NCBI GenBank assembly: GCA_004292745.1
Contig: RDXH01000124.1
Location: 1 to 37,064 of the forward strand
Direction: 5' to 3'
Source: Oscillatoriales cyanobacterium
GTDB taxonomy: Bacteria; Cyanobacteriota; Cyanobacteriia; Cyanobacteriales; Microcoleaceae
DNA length: 37,064 nucleotides
In this document: one piece after another, positions 18,663 through 27,582 of the stretch
How positions within the stretch are numbered: position 1 is the stretch's first letter
Layout of the letters: each line of letters opens with the position of its first letter
Program-made: the position numbers and the translations under genes
The notes under the pieces: model-generated
Told to the model about the DNA's origin: nothing
Seen by the model: only the letters and a program-made list of their open reading frames with translations
Databases searched by the model: none

Positions 18663-19637
18663 TTAACGCACTGCACCCTCAACAGAAGGTGATTCGATTG
18701 TCTTCATGAAGTAAAGCTTCAGTAATTGCCAGCCATTGGACAAATACAGAGGCAATTTTTGGAACAATTGCAAGAATTTGGGAGTATTTGACTCAACAAT
18801 TGCGGTCAATTTTTGATTGTTCTTGAGACAAACATCCAGACGGTCATAAAATTCTGGATTGTTCACATCTAGCATGACTGGGAATACTCGACCGGCGGTT
18901 TCGTTGGTCTTTTTGATGACTTCGATGTCGTATTCGCGAGCATCTAGTCCGAGCGATCGATAAAAACCGGCTCTCTGGATATCATTGAGATACATGGTGG
19001 CGAATACCGACAGCAAGAAGAAGCGGCACCAAAGTTTTGCCTTCCAATCGTTCAACATCTGAGGCTGAGCTCTCATCACCGCATCGAAGAAATCTCCGTG
19101 GCGGTTTTCATCCTGACACCAATTTTCAAAGAATCGGAAAATCGGATAAATAAAGAAAGTGTAGCTGCGGCTCTTAGTCAAAAAGCCCAAATCTAGGGAC
19201 AAATTAAAATCCGACAAAGCTTTGTTGAGGAATCCGGCGTGCCGCGCTTCATCCCGTGACATGAGGGAGAAACCCTCGGCTAGGACAGGATTTTTGTCCT
19301 TGAGCTTGCGTGCCAATTCTTTGTATAGCAAGAACCCAGAAAACTCAGCCGTGCATGAACGTTCCAGAAATTCAATGAATAACTGGCGCTTTTCGCCGTC
19401 TATGTGATCCCAAGATTGAGCGAACTCTTCATCCCGCACGAAGTGATTTTTGTTGTAGTCAACGCGGAACTCTTGCATGATTGCTTCTAGTTCGGCTTCG
19501 TTGATCGAGATGTCCATTTTTGCCATCTCGTCAAAATCTGTTGTGTAAAATCTCGGTGTGAGAATAGTTTCTTTGGCTGGGGTTTTCACTCCCGGCCGCA
19601 TTTCTTCAAAAGTTGGTTTTTTGAGGGAATCTACCAT
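18663..19637 (-). CDS. acsF: Mg-protoporphyrin IX monomethyl ester oxidative cyclase, apparently lacking one helix
   Basis: This is AcsF (ChlA), the aerobic di-iron cyclase that makes the fifth ring of chlorophyll. The start [36 protein letters not shown], the iron motifs [18 protein letters not shown] (129-133) and ENRH (177-180), and the end EGAVR are all typical. The length is 324 residues, whereas cyanobacterial AcsF is usually about 358. The difference falls at Phe162|Ile163 (19152/19151): SYTFF runs straight into [11 protein letters not shown]. In relatives about 34 residues come between, including a helix with YLSEKIGYWRY that probably supplies an iron-ligand Glu. The rest of the frame is perfect. 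The protein is likely inactive unless the deletion is a sequencing or assembly artefact or another copy exists. Confidence 0.93.
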   Translation of the reverse strand: MVDSLKKPTFEEMRPGVKTPAKETILTPRFYTTDFDEMAKMDISINEAELEAIMQEFRVDYNKNHFVRDEEFAQSWDHIDGEKRQLFIEFLERSCTAEFSGFLLYKELARKLKDKNPVLAEGFSLMSRDEARHAGFLNKALSDFNLSLDLGFLTKSRSYTFFIYPIFRFFENWCQDENRHGDFFDAVMRAQPQMLNDWKAKLWCRFFLLSVFATMYLNDIQRAGFYRSLGLDAREYDIEVIKKTNETAGRVFPVMLDVNNPEFYDRLDVCLKNNQKLTAIVESNTPKFLQLFQKLPLYLSNGWQLLKLYFMKTIESPSVEGAVR

Positions 19638-20305
19638 ATTTTTATTGGATTTCTGCTTATAACTACTGGCTGGTTTCAGTTTTCAGGTATTGCGATCGCC
19701 CGCGGGAGCCTCTGTTTTTTTCCACTGAACTACGGTCTGGTAGTCGGGGTGGAATCAAGGGAGGCAAACCTGCTGTAATTTCCACGTCCTCCAGTGTACC
19801 AATCTCTTGACCCAGGGAATATGTTGCTGGCATTAAGAATTGCTACGCAGAATCCCCAGCGACATACTACAAATAGACTACTTGTAACGCAACCTGCTGC
19901 ACTCGTGATGCAGGCGATCGATCGCACAACGACTCCCAACCCCATTGGTTCTATTGAATGCAATCAGAACTGGCAACAGAGCCGATCGCCCTTTGTCACA
20001 AAATCTCTCGGAGGACTGATGAATTTCTTGATGAATCCCCATCGAGTTCAACTTTCACTGTTTTATTCTCAGTCAGTCGGACTGGGAATCGGTGAGTCGG
20101 TTCGGCCACACGCCGCGAGAATTTGCACTTTGACGCAGAAAAAACTAGCGCCCCACCAGTAAAACTTGTGCGATCGCCAGTGGTGGCTAAGGTAGTAAAA
20201 CTTGTTTTCAAAGAGTAGGTTGCGGCGATCGCACAGGATGCGTAAATTTCCAAAATCTGCTAGAGTGAAAGGCTGCACGCAAAAAACAGTAATCTGGAGG
20301 GCAAT
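19638..20305. other. Long intergenic region, no convincing gene
   Basis: About 670 bases between divergent acsF and rpmB. Open frames exist (GTG at 19794 to 20162 on +, 19730-19963 on -), but neither encodes anything I recognise and neither has a good ribosome-binding site. The rpmB promoter and the acsF promoter should lie here; acsF regulation probably acts in this region. HIP1-type sites are scattered through it. Confidence 0.5.
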
Positions 20306-20542
20306 ATGTCACGGAAATGTCAGCTAACGGGGAAGAAAGCGAATAATGGTTTTGCAGTTTCTCACTCACACCACCGCACTCACAAGTTGCAAGAAGCAAA
20401 TTTACAGTGGAAGCGGATTTGGTGGCCACAGGAGAAACGCTGGGTGAAACTGCACCTTTCCACAAAGGCCATTAAAACCTTGCAACACAAGGGTTTGGAA
20501 ATTATGGCGAAGGAAGCTGGAATTAACCTATACAAAATGTAA
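20306..20542 (+). CDS. rpmB: 50S ribosomal protein L28
   Basis: A 78-residue protein that matches L28, a small protein of the large ribosomal subunit. It begins [20 protein letters not shown] and has the [16 protein letters not shown] and [19 protein letters not shown] segments. GGAGG at 20296-20300 lies 5 bases before the ATG. Length is normal for cyanobacteria. A hairpin follows shortly after the stop codon. Confidence 0.97.
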   Translation: MSRKCQLTGKKANNGFAVSHSHHRTHKLQEANLQWKRIWWPQEKRWVKLHLSTKAIKTLQHKGLEIMAKEAGINLYKM

Positions 20543-20561
20543 GAAATTTCGATACCAAGAA

Positions 20562-20620
20562 AGGACTAAAGTCCTTACTACAAACCTCTTTTTTAGGTTC
20601 GTAGTAAGGACTTTAGTGCT
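20562..20620. terminator. Shared hairpin between rpmB and the cyclase gene
   Basis: Arms of 26 bases (20562-20587 and 20595-20620) pair with two mismatches around a 7-base loop containing a T run. The hairpin touches the stop codon of the cyclase gene on the other strand, so it can serve both convergent genes. The sequence belongs to the same AAAGTCCTTACTACAAACC family as the array at 22.7-23.0 kb. Confidence 0.8.
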
Positions 20621-22671
20621 TAATACTGATTTCTACCTTTTAATAAATAAGTATTCATCAGACCTTTGCCTTTAACTTCGATTGCAGGACGACTTTCAAA
20701 TATATACTTGGCCTGCAATTTATGATAGGTTGTGGATGTCACCTGAATGCACCCCGGCAAGCCGTGGGATTCCATGCGGGAAGCGGTATTAACAGTGTCT
20801 CCCCACAAATCATAGATAAATTTTTTAATCCCAATCACTCCCGCCACCACCGGACCTGTATTGATGCCGATTCTGATGCTAAAAATTTGATTATGCAGCT
20901 TACTAAATTCGGTAATTGCCTGTTGCATATCAATGGCCATTTGGGCGATTTTTTCTGCATGATCTAAGCAAGGAATTGGCAGTCCTCCTACTACCATGTA
21001 AGCATCACCAATGGTCTTAATTTTTTCCAAACCGTGTCTTTCTGCTAGGTGGTCAAATGTTGAAAAAATTTCATTTAACAAGGCAACTAATTCTGTTGGA
21101 GAAACAGTCGCACTGAGTTGAGTAAAACCTACGATGTCGGCAAATAAAACAGTAACATCAGCAAAAGTATCGGCGATGGTACTGTCTCCTTGCTTTAAAC
21201 GATCGGCTATTTGTTGTGGCAAAATGTTCAATAACAACCGTTCTGATTGTTCCTGCTGCACTCGCAGTGCACTTAAAGTATCATTTAGCGCATTAGTCCG
21301 TTCTTGCACTCTAAATTCTAACTCTTCATTCAGCTTGTAAAGCTCCATTTCTGCCCGCCTGCGGTCTGTGATATCCGTACCGATTGCCAGCATTCCTGCG
21401 AACTTTCCGGCCTCGTCAAACAGCGGTTTATTTGCCCAGGATACCCAAACGCGATCGCCACTGCGCCGGATACTTTCATTTTCATTGCGCGTGTACTTTT
21501 CGGGATTTTGTAAAATATCTCTTAACTTTACTGTCAAGTCGTTTCCTATGGTATCTGTAGGGGGGATAATTGTTCCTACTGCATTTTTACCTAGTATTTC
21601 TTCTTCTTCATAACCAAAAAAATTCTGGGCAAATTCGTTGAAAAAGGTAATATTTCCTACCCGGTCTAATTTTAAAATAATGCTATTAGCATTTTCCACT
21701 AATTCCCGATACTTAATTTCGCTTTGCCGCAGTGCCTTCTCCGCTGAAGCGCGTTCAGCTACAGTTGCAGCCAACAGCAGAGAGGTAATCACAATTACGC
21801 TCATAAAAGCCTGCAAAAATAAGATTGCTTGATTGATACTTTGTGCTTTAGTAATAAAAGGACCAGCCCCCTGAGACCCCCCCCAAATGGCGATGCTGGA
21901 TACGAGGAAAGATGATATGACAGCGCCACGTTGACCGAATTGAATGGTTGCCCAAATTACTAAGGGAAATGGCAAGTATTCCAGGGGATACCCTGAAAAA
22001 GTAGGGGTTGCTTTGGAACTATATACTACCCAACTGACTGCGATTAATGACATCAGGCCTATTCCTGCCCAGATTCGATTTATGCTGCTGATTTGGCGAT
22101 CGGCTATTGCTGGTTTTTGGTATAAAATCAACAACAGGGGAGCAAAAATCAAAACTCCTAACGTATCTCCCAGATACCAATTCCACCTAATTTCCCAATA
22201 TTGGTTCCAGTCAACTAGACCAGTTAAACATAAGCGCAGTGTGCCCAGAGTGCAGTTGATTTGAGTAGCAACTACGGCACCACAAAAAATTAAATTCACA
22301 ACATCTATCAGTCGATCCAGTGACTGTCTAAATTTTAATTTATTCAGTAAAATAAAGGCACACAAAGATTGCAAACAAGCACAAAAAGCAGAGACTAATG
22401 ACAAGATTAAGGAGACCTTCATGTCGATTTTTTCAAAAAAGAAAACCCCTAATGCTACTCCTGGCCAAAAGCGCCACCCAAACAATAAAAGTGCAGCTTG
22501 GGCAATTCCTGCGGGGGGCCACACGCAGGTAGCTAATTTATTGATGCCGGGAATGGAAACTGCCAGTTTTGCTCCTAAAATATAAACTAGGGCAATGGCA
22601 GCTACTTTGCCTAAATATTGCCAATTTATAGATTGAATAAATCGACTCAACTGATTTAAGTTCAGGTTCAT
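20620..22671 (-). CDS. MASE1-PAS class III adenylate cyclase
   Basis: A 683-residue membrane sensor enzyme. Residues about 15-310 form a MASE1-type domain with eight or so membrane segments (ATCVWPPAGIAQAALLLFG near the start). A PAS domain follows (about 320-440: YRELVENANSIILKLDRVGNI, then GIGTDITDRRRAE-like linker). A coiled coil leads to a class III nucleotide cyclase domain (about 505-660). Metal-binding Asp512 (FADIVGFT) and Asp556 (GDAYMV) are present. The Lys in EKIKTIGD and the Asp in YDLWGDTVN suit ATP, so cAMP is the likely product. The stimulus sensed by MASE1/PAS is unknown. The gene is monocistronic. Confidence 0.9.
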   Translation of the reverse strand: MNLNLNQLSRFIQSINWQYLGKVAAIALVYILGAKLAVSIPGINKLATCVWPPAGIAQAALLLFGWRFWPGVALGVFFFEKIDMKVSLILSLVSAFCACLQSLCAFILLNKLKFRQSLDRLIDVVNLIFCGAVVATQINCTLGTLRLCLTGLVDWNQYWEIRWNWYLGDTLGVLIFAPLLLILYQKPAIADRQISSINRIWAGIGLMSLIAVSWVVYSSKATPTFSGYPLEYLPFPLVIWATIQFGQRGAVISSFLVSSIAIWGGSQGAGPFITKAQSINQAILFLQAFMSVIVITSLLLAATVAERASAEKALRQSEIKYRELVENANSIILKLDRVGNITFFNEFAQNFFGYEEEEILGKNAVGTIIPPTDTIGNDLTVKLRDILQNPEKYTRNENESIRRSGDRVWVSWANKPLFDEAGKFAGMLAIGTDITDRRRAEMELYKLNEELEFRVQERTNALNDTLSALRVQQEQSERLLLNILPQQIADRLKQGDSTIADTFADVTVLFADIVGFTQLSATVSPTELVALLNEIFSTFDHLAERHGLEKIKTIGDAYMVVGGLPIPCLDHAEKIAQMAIDMQQAITEFSKLHNQIFSIRIGINTGPVVAGVIGIKKFIYDLWGDTVNTASRMESHGLPGCIQVTSTTYHKLQAKYIFESRPAIEVKGKGLMNTYLLKGRNQY

Positions 22672-22730
22672 ATCGAGATTTAATTTTGAGTAGGTTGATA
22701 TTTTTTGAAATCATAATAAGATCAAAAAAT

Positions 22731-22979
22731 ATCCTTTGTAGTGAGGACTTTAGTCCTATCCATGCTAACAGGAAATAACTGAAGTCCTTACTACTAACCT
22801 TAGCCCCGATGAAAATATCGTTTGTAGTGAGGACTATAGTCCTGTCCATCCTAACACGAACGGACTGAAGTCTTGACTACGAACCTTAGCCCTGATGAAA
22901 ATATCGTTTGTAGTGAGGACTTTATTGCTTTAATTTTTCACAGTAAAGGAAAGGAATGAAGTCCTTACTACAAACCTTA
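22731..22979. repeat. 86-bp tandem array of hairpin-forming repeats
   Basis: TTTGTAGTGAGGACT begins at 22735, 22821 and 22907, an exact 86-base period. Each unit also carries a complementary arm near its end (GAAGTCCTTACTAC..AACCTTA), so each can fold as a hairpin. The first two units keep the linker CCTTAGCCC(C/T)GATGAAAATATC; the third has a diverged centre. The array fills the gap between proS and the cyclase gene, both on the minus strand. No coding content is seen. Confidence 0.9.
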
Positions 22980-22996
22980 AATTCCCGGAAAATATC

Positions 22997-24979
22997 TCAT
23001 TGGATAGCTTGCTGAATCCATTGTTTTAAGGTAGATTTTACTTCTTCAATGAGAATTTCTTGGGATTTGTGAGTCGCTCTTTCAACTACTTCAACTTTAC
23101 CAGATTTCAGGGAACGACCGGGAACAATTCGATAGGGAATGCCGATTAAATCCGCATCTTTGAATTTAACTCCTGCACGTTCATCGCGGTCATCTAACAG
23201 AGTTTCAATGCCAGATTGATTGAGTTCTGCGTATAGTTTTTCGGCGACTTCCATTTGTTGAGGGTCGGAAATATTGGGGATGCTGATGATAACGTGATAG
23301 GGGGCGATCGCCACTGGCCAAATTATCCCGTCTTTGTCGTAGGATTGTTCTACGGCTGATTGAGCTAACCGCGACACACCAACGCCATAACAACCCATAA
23401 CTAAGGGCATTTCTTCGCCTTGTTCGTTGGTGTAGGTAGCGCCCATTGCTTGAGAATATTTTGTCCCTAATTGAAAGATGTGCCCGACTTCGATGCCTCT
23501 GGCTGTTTGCAGTGTTTGTTCGGGATTGTGCACAGCCCGATCGCCTTTTTTGGCCTTCCTGACATCTACTGCTAAACTTGGTAGGGGAAATTCTTGGCCC
23601 CAATTTGCTCCCACAACGTGGTATCCTGATTCGTTCGAGCCAGTGACAAAGTTTGTCAAGTCAATTGCGGTGCGATCGACTAAACGCAAAAACTTGGGAG
23701 ATACCCCCCCTTGCCCCCCCTTGGTAAGGGGGGGATTTGAGTCTGGTTGCCCCCCCTTGGTAAGGGGGGGATTTGAGTCTGGTTGCCCCCCCTTGGTAAG
23801 AGGGGGATTTGAGTCTGGTTGCCCCCCCTTGGTAAGAGGGGGATTTGAGTCTGGTTGCCCCCCCTTACCAAGGGGGGGTTGGGGGGGGTTCGAGGCAATG
23901 TAATCATCAGCAACATCGGGAGCCATATAACCCAGAGGCAAAGATTTAGCGGCCCATTTTTGCTGAGCTTCCGCATCTGGAACCGTCAAAAATAGGATAG
24001 TTTTTGCTTGATAATTTCCCGCTAATTTGGTTAATTCATTCAGCAATTTTACCTGATTGACATCTTGGTCGCCACGAAGGCTGACCAGTACCAATACAGT
24101 CGTACCGCTGTCATAAACTGCCTCATAAAGTACATTTTTGACAACTTGAGTAGGAGAACACTTGAGAAACTTACAGAGTTTTTCAATGGTTTCAGTTCCC
24201 GGTGTTTCCCGCTTTTCACAAGTTGTAAAAGGGGAATTTTTGGCATCAGCAGGTATGGAAACAGCCTTTTCTAAATTAGCAGCATACTGACCATCTTCGG
24301 TGTAGAGAACTTCATCTTCCCCAGCTTCCGCCAACACCATAAATTCTTGGGAACCAGAGCCGCCAATGGCTCCAGAATCAGCATCTACTGCTCGGAATTG
24401 CAAGCCCGATCGCCTCAGCATATTGCTGTAAGCTTGAGCCATATCCTGATAAGTTTTTTTCAGGCTTTCTTCGCTAGTGTGGAAAGAATAGCCATCCTTC
24501 ATAATAAATTCACGACCGCGCATCAAGCCAAAACGGGGGCGAATTTCATCACGAAATTTAGTTTGAATTTGATACAGATGTGTAGGCAATTGCCGATAAG
24601 AACGAATCATATCCTTAGCAACTGTAGTAATTACTTCTTCGTGAGTTGGACCCAATCCCAATTCTGTATCCCGACGGTCTGTGAGAGCAAACATGATACC
24701 TTCAGCTTGAGTGTAGGTATCCCAGCGCCCCGATTCCCGCCACAAATCGGCCGGTTGGAGTTGTGGTAAGAGGCATTCTTGAGCGCCTGTGGCGTCCATT
24801 TCTTCCCGCACAATTTGGGAGACTTTTTTGAGCACACGCCACATCAAAGGCAGATAAGCGTAAATCCCGCTACCGATGCGGCGGATGTATCCCGCACGGA
24901 GTAATAGTTTGTGGCTGGGAATTTCAGCTTCGGCTGGGTCTTCCCGCAGGGTGACAAAAAGCATTTGAGAGAGTCGCAT
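22997..24979 (-). CDS. proS: Prolyl-tRNA synthetase with repeat insert in its editing-domain region
   Basis: A 660-residue bacterial-type ProRS that charges tRNA(Pro). Class II motifs are visible: motif 2 region [25 protein letters not shown] and motif 3 GCYGVGVSR, plus the anticodon-binding domain at the end. The inserted editing (YbaK-like) domain spans about residues 225-445. At residues 364-425 it contains a foreign-looking block of about 62 residues: [11 protein letters not shown] followed by four 12-residue repeats of [12 protein letters not shown]. The DNA period is 36 bases. Without it the protein would be about 598 residues, the usual size. The frame is preserved on both sides (DDYIAS before, [12 protein letters not shown] after). 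The synthetase is presumably essential, so the insert must be tolerated. Confidence 0.95.
   Translation of the reverse strand: MRLSQMLFVTLREDPAEAEIPSHKLLLRAGYIRRIGSGIYAYLPLMWRVLKKVSQIVREEMDATGAQECLLPQLQPADLWRESGRWDTYTQAEGIMFALTDRRDTELGLGPTHEEVITTVAKDMIRSYRQLPTHLYQIQTKFRDEIRPRFGLMRGREFIMKDGYSFHTSEESLKKTYQDMAQAYSNMLRRSGLQFRAVDADSGAIGGSGSQEFMVLAEAGEDEVLYTEDGQYAANLEKAVSIPADAKNSPFTTCEKRETPGTETIEKLCKFLKCSPTQVVKNVLYEAVYDSGTTVLVLVSLRGDQDVNQVKLLNELTKLAGNYQAKTILFLTVPDAEAQQKWAAKSLPLGYMAPDVADDYIASNPPQPPLGKGGQPDSNPPLTKGGQPDSNPPLTKGGQPDSNPPLTKGGQPDSNPPLTKGGQGGVSPKFLRLVDRTAIDLTNFVTGSNESGYHVVGANWGQEFPLPSLAVDVRKAKKGDRAVHNPEQTLQTARGIEVGHIFQLGTKYSQAMGATYTNEQGEEMPLVMGCYGVGVSRLAQSAVEQSYDKDGIIWPVAIAPYHVIISIPNISDPQQMEVAEKLYAELNQSGIETLLDDRDERAGVKFKDADLIGIPYRIVPGRSLKSGKVEVVERATHKSQEILIEEVKSTLKQWIQQAIQ
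23701..23892. repeat. 36-bp tandem palindromic repeats inside proS
   Basis: GATTTGAGTCTGG recurs four times at exact 36-base steps (23734, 23770, 23806, 23842). Between the copies lie palindromes of a C run, TTGGTAAG and a G run. A further inverted copy closes each side. The palindromic composition keeps open frames on both strands. The motif is of the same kind as in the hydrolase gene at 2.1 kb. Confidence 0.92.
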
Positions 24980-25128
24980 CGGTGATTTCCTTTAATGACT
25001 GAATGATTTTAATCTCACATTAACTCCTGATATTATCAGAGGTAAGGCAGATTTGATGAGACCTTTCCCATAATTATTGTGGAACAAAGGAAGAACTCAA
25101 TCCTGAAAGTATTAAACGGGATTTACAA

Positions 25129-25788
25129 TTGTTGTTTAGCGAACCCGGAATGGGGATGCAGAATTTGGGCGATCGCCTCCAGCAGTTCGATCGCTCGACT
25201 CTGGTAGCCTTGCTGTCACAGCGGGAGGATATTTCGGAAGAAGAAGCTAACAAAATTGCCGACCAAATTGAAACCGTTCGCAACCAATTTGTCGAACAAG
25301 TTCAAATGGTTCAGGACAAGTTTCAGTCAGCACTAGACGGTATTTTCGGAAAAATTCGGGATTATCTCAATTCTCTGGATCGCCCGGAACTTAATTATGA
25401 AGGTATCAAGCGCGATTTCCGCAAAGTATTTGACGATCCGCAGGCAGGATTTGAGGCGATTAAGGAACGTGTAAGTCAGTTCGATCGGGAAAATTTAGTT
25501 GCTGTAATTAGCTCTCGTCCGGATATTTCGGAAGCTAATGCTAACAAAATTATCGACCAGATTGAAGGAGCACGGGACACGGTTCTGTCGCGCTCAGAAC
25601 GGCTGCAAGAGTCAGCGAAAAAACGGATCAAACAACTTAAGGAGAAGGCTAAACACCAAGCAGAAGAAGCGCGGGAAGCTGCTGCAAGTGCTGCTTGGTG
25701 GTTGTTCGGTACGGCTCTCACTTCTGTAGCTGTTTCGGCTTTAGCAGGTGCGATCGCAGTGGGCGGCATTTCAGGTTTGCTTAGCTAA
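25129..25788 (+). CDS. 5'-truncated membrane-anchored repeat protein
   Basis: The frame is open from about 25057 to 25788 but has no ATG near its beginning; the TTG at 25129 is only a possible start. Two related modules are seen. The first (about 25102-25300, ESIKRDLQLLF...LVALLSQREDISEEEANKIADQIE) begins before the TTG. The second (about 25396-25600, YEGIKRDFRKVFDDPQAGFEAI...ENLVAVISSRPDIS) is complete. A charged coiled coil and a C-terminal membrane segment (AAWWLFGTALTSVAVSALAG) follow. I recall these modules at the C-terminal end of large cyanobacterial membrane proteins, so this is probably the tail of a larger gene whose front is lost. Whether it is expressed is unknown. Confidence 0.6.
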   Translation: MLFSEPGMGMQNLGDRLQQFDRSTLVALLSQREDISEEEANKIADQIETVRNQFVEQVQMVQDKFQSALDGIFGKIRDYLNSLDRPELNYEGIKRDFRKVFDDPQAGFEAIKERVSQFDRENLVAVISSRPDISEANANKIIDQIEGARDTVLSRSERLQESAKKRIKQLKEKAKHQAEEAREAAASAAWWLFGTALTSVAVSALAGAIAVGGISGLLS

Positions 25789-25818
25789 AGTTTAAAAGAG
25801 TTTGATCTACAATATTCT

Positions 25819-25979
25819 GTAGGGGCGGGTTTCACCAACAATACATGGCTATAACTAAAGATTAAAACAAACCCGCCCCCACCAAGCGGTAAATCATCAT
25901 GTAAATTCTTTGAATTAGTTGTGTGGGGGCTGGTTGATTGAAAGTGGGAATTAGATATTTTTCGTAAAACCCGCCCCTA
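25819..25979. repeat. Dispersed GGGGCGGGTTT repeat, inverted copies
   Basis: One copy runs GTAGGGGCGGGTTTCACCAAC (25819-25839, 21 bases with its last base). Two inverted copies of its core occur at 25868-25880 and 25966-25979. They occupy the gap between two convergent genes and could form alternative stem-loops that end transcription. Confidence 0.7.
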
Positions 25980-26015
25980 ATATCCGCGTTAATCTGCGGT
26001 TAAAAACCCCAGAAT

Positions 26016-27497
26016 CTACTTAGTAGCGTAACCAGTATTTACCAAAAACTCGCGCAACTTGCCAAAAAACTCAGTGCGATCGCGCCCTTGATACACTCTT
26101 TCCAATAACAGCCAACTTTCCACCTGCTGTCCCAGTACATACTGGTTCGCCATATAAGCAGCGAAAACCCCTTTAGCCTCCTTATTTTCACTTAAACGCT
26201 TGTTAGATTCCAACCAAAGTTCACAGGAGTTGGTATAGACTTCCACCGGATACTGCTTAGTTACATCCTGCATTTTACCTTGACGGTATTGCCAAATTTG
26301 CAGTGGTAGCCGCGAATCAGCATAACTTGTAAAAGCCTCGGCAAATCGCCCATCTAGACTTTTGAACTCTGGGATATCATTTTTGCCAAAATCGACAATT
26401 TCATAGCTCACATTGCCCCAGAAATGCTTGATATGAGTGTATTTTTTGGTCGCCGAGTCGTAGGGATAAATAAACGAATAATTGCAGCAGTTAGAGCCGC
26501 TCTTGGTGGAGACCAACTCTGCCAACACTTCCGGTTCCTTGTCTCCATCAAAATCCCTGACTCGCAGAGATAAAAACCGCCCTTCTGAAACTTCTTCGCT
26601 GGGTTTTTTGTCCGGGTTGTCTACTAGAGAACGGGTCGGAATTAGCACAGGTTCGTCTAATAAAGTTTGACCATCACGGATAATTTTAATTCGCATATTT
26701 TTAGCGTTTTCCGCTTCTTTCACAAAGGAAAATTCCGCCCTAACTTTATCAAATTCCGAGATTTCTGTGGTTCTAGGTGGCCCAAGATTAGGCGGAACTT
26801 GGGCGACATATTGGGAGGGAACTAAGGCTGTTTGTCCTGGTTTCGCAATTGCTTGACACAGGAAAGTTGCTACTTCGGCGCGAGTCGCGTTGCGAGTTGG
26901 TTCTAGTTGTTTGACAGCGGGATAATTGACCACCAGTTGTTTTTCGGCGGCGGCGGCGATCGCATTTCTTACCGATTCTGGAATTTCCCGCACATCCTCA
27001 AAAGTTGCATCCAAAATTTCAGCCGCTGGTCCAGTGGGTGTATATTTCAATCCGCTGGTTAAAGCCACTAAAACTTGCCACCTAGAAATATTCAAAGTTG
27101 GGTTAAAAATACTGCCACTGTAACCAGACATAAAGCCTGTTTGATAAACTTCTCGAATAGCTTGAAAACCCCAATAATTCGTAGGAATATCTACAAAAGT
27201 AATGGAATTACGGACTGTTTTTGCATCACGAAAAGCCTTGCGAAGCATCGCCGCAAATTCAGCGCGACTGACAGGGCGATTTGGTCGAAAAGTGCCGTCT
27301 TCGTAGTAGCCGGTAATTATTTGTTTATCCGCTAAATCTTCGATACAAGCTTGAGCCCAATGGTCTTTCACATCCTTGAATTTAGCTTGAGCAAATGCCG
27401 GACTTAGATTTGTGCCCGGAAGCAGCAAATTTCCCAGGATTATCCCCAAAGCTACCAGGAAAGCAATGAATGCTTGACTTTTGTGCGATCGAACCAT
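26016..27497 (-). CDS. Secreted S-layer-homology (SLH) domain protein
   Basis: A 493-residue protein with a signal peptide (residues about 9-37, ending FAQA). Three SLH modules follow: KFKDVKDHWAQACIEDL..TFRPNRPVSRAEFAAML (39-90), FVDIPTNYWGFQAI..ISRWQVLVAL (100-150) and FEDVREIPESVRNAI..TRAEVATFLC (166-215). SLH modules bind pyruvylated cell-wall polymers or the outer surface. The C-terminal 250 residues contain a domain with DFDGDKEPEVLAEL, which resembles a calcium-binding or FG-GAP-like element, and a CCNYSF pair. The function of that half is unknown. The presence of csaB in the window fits the polymer-binding role. Confidence 0.88.
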   Translation of the reverse strand: MVRSHKSQAFIAFLVALGIILGNLLLPGTNLSPAFAQAKFKDVKDHWAQACIEDLADKQIITGYYEDGTFRPNRPVSRAEFAAMLRKAFRDAKTVRNSITFVDIPTNYWGFQAIREVYQTGFMSGYSGSIFNPTLNISRWQVLVALTSGLKYTPTGPAAEILDATFEDVREIPESVRNAIAAAAEKQLVVNYPAVKQLEPTRNATRAEVATFLCQAIAKPGQTALVPSQYVAQVPPNLGPPRTTEISEFDKVRAEFSFVKEAENAKNMRIKIIRDGQTLLDEPVLIPTRSLVDNPDKKPSEEVSEGRFLSLRVRDFDGDKEPEVLAELVSTKSGSNCCNYSFIYPYDSATKKYTHIKHFWGNVSYEIVDFGKNDIPEFKSLDGRFAEAFTSYADSRLPLQIWQYRQGKMQDVTKQYPVEVYTNSCELWLESNKRLSENKEAKGVFAAYMANQYVLGQQVESWLLLERVYQGRDRTEFFGKLREFLVNTGYATK

Positions 27498-27582
27498 ACA
27501 GCATCCTCCTTTGTCACCACATTTGCGATCGAAACTTACGCAAGGTTTACATAGTATTAGGTATTATACCCTGATTTAGCAC

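Noticed and set aside
19794-20162. Open frame of 122 codons between acsF and rpmB
   Set aside because: No recognisable protein pattern, no ribosome-binding site and a GTG start; composition looks like chance.
22731-22979. CRISPR-like array (86-bp period)
   Set aside because: The whole unit is repeated, including the part that would be a spacer; it is a tandem hairpin repeat.
23701-23892. CRISPR-like array (36-bp regular repeats)
   Set aside because: The units are adjacent with no unique spacers, lie inside proS in frame and have no cas genes nearby.
23478-23903. Plus-strand frame across proS with PPLVRGG repeats
   Set aside because: It is the antisense of proS, kept open only because the inserted repeats are palindromic.
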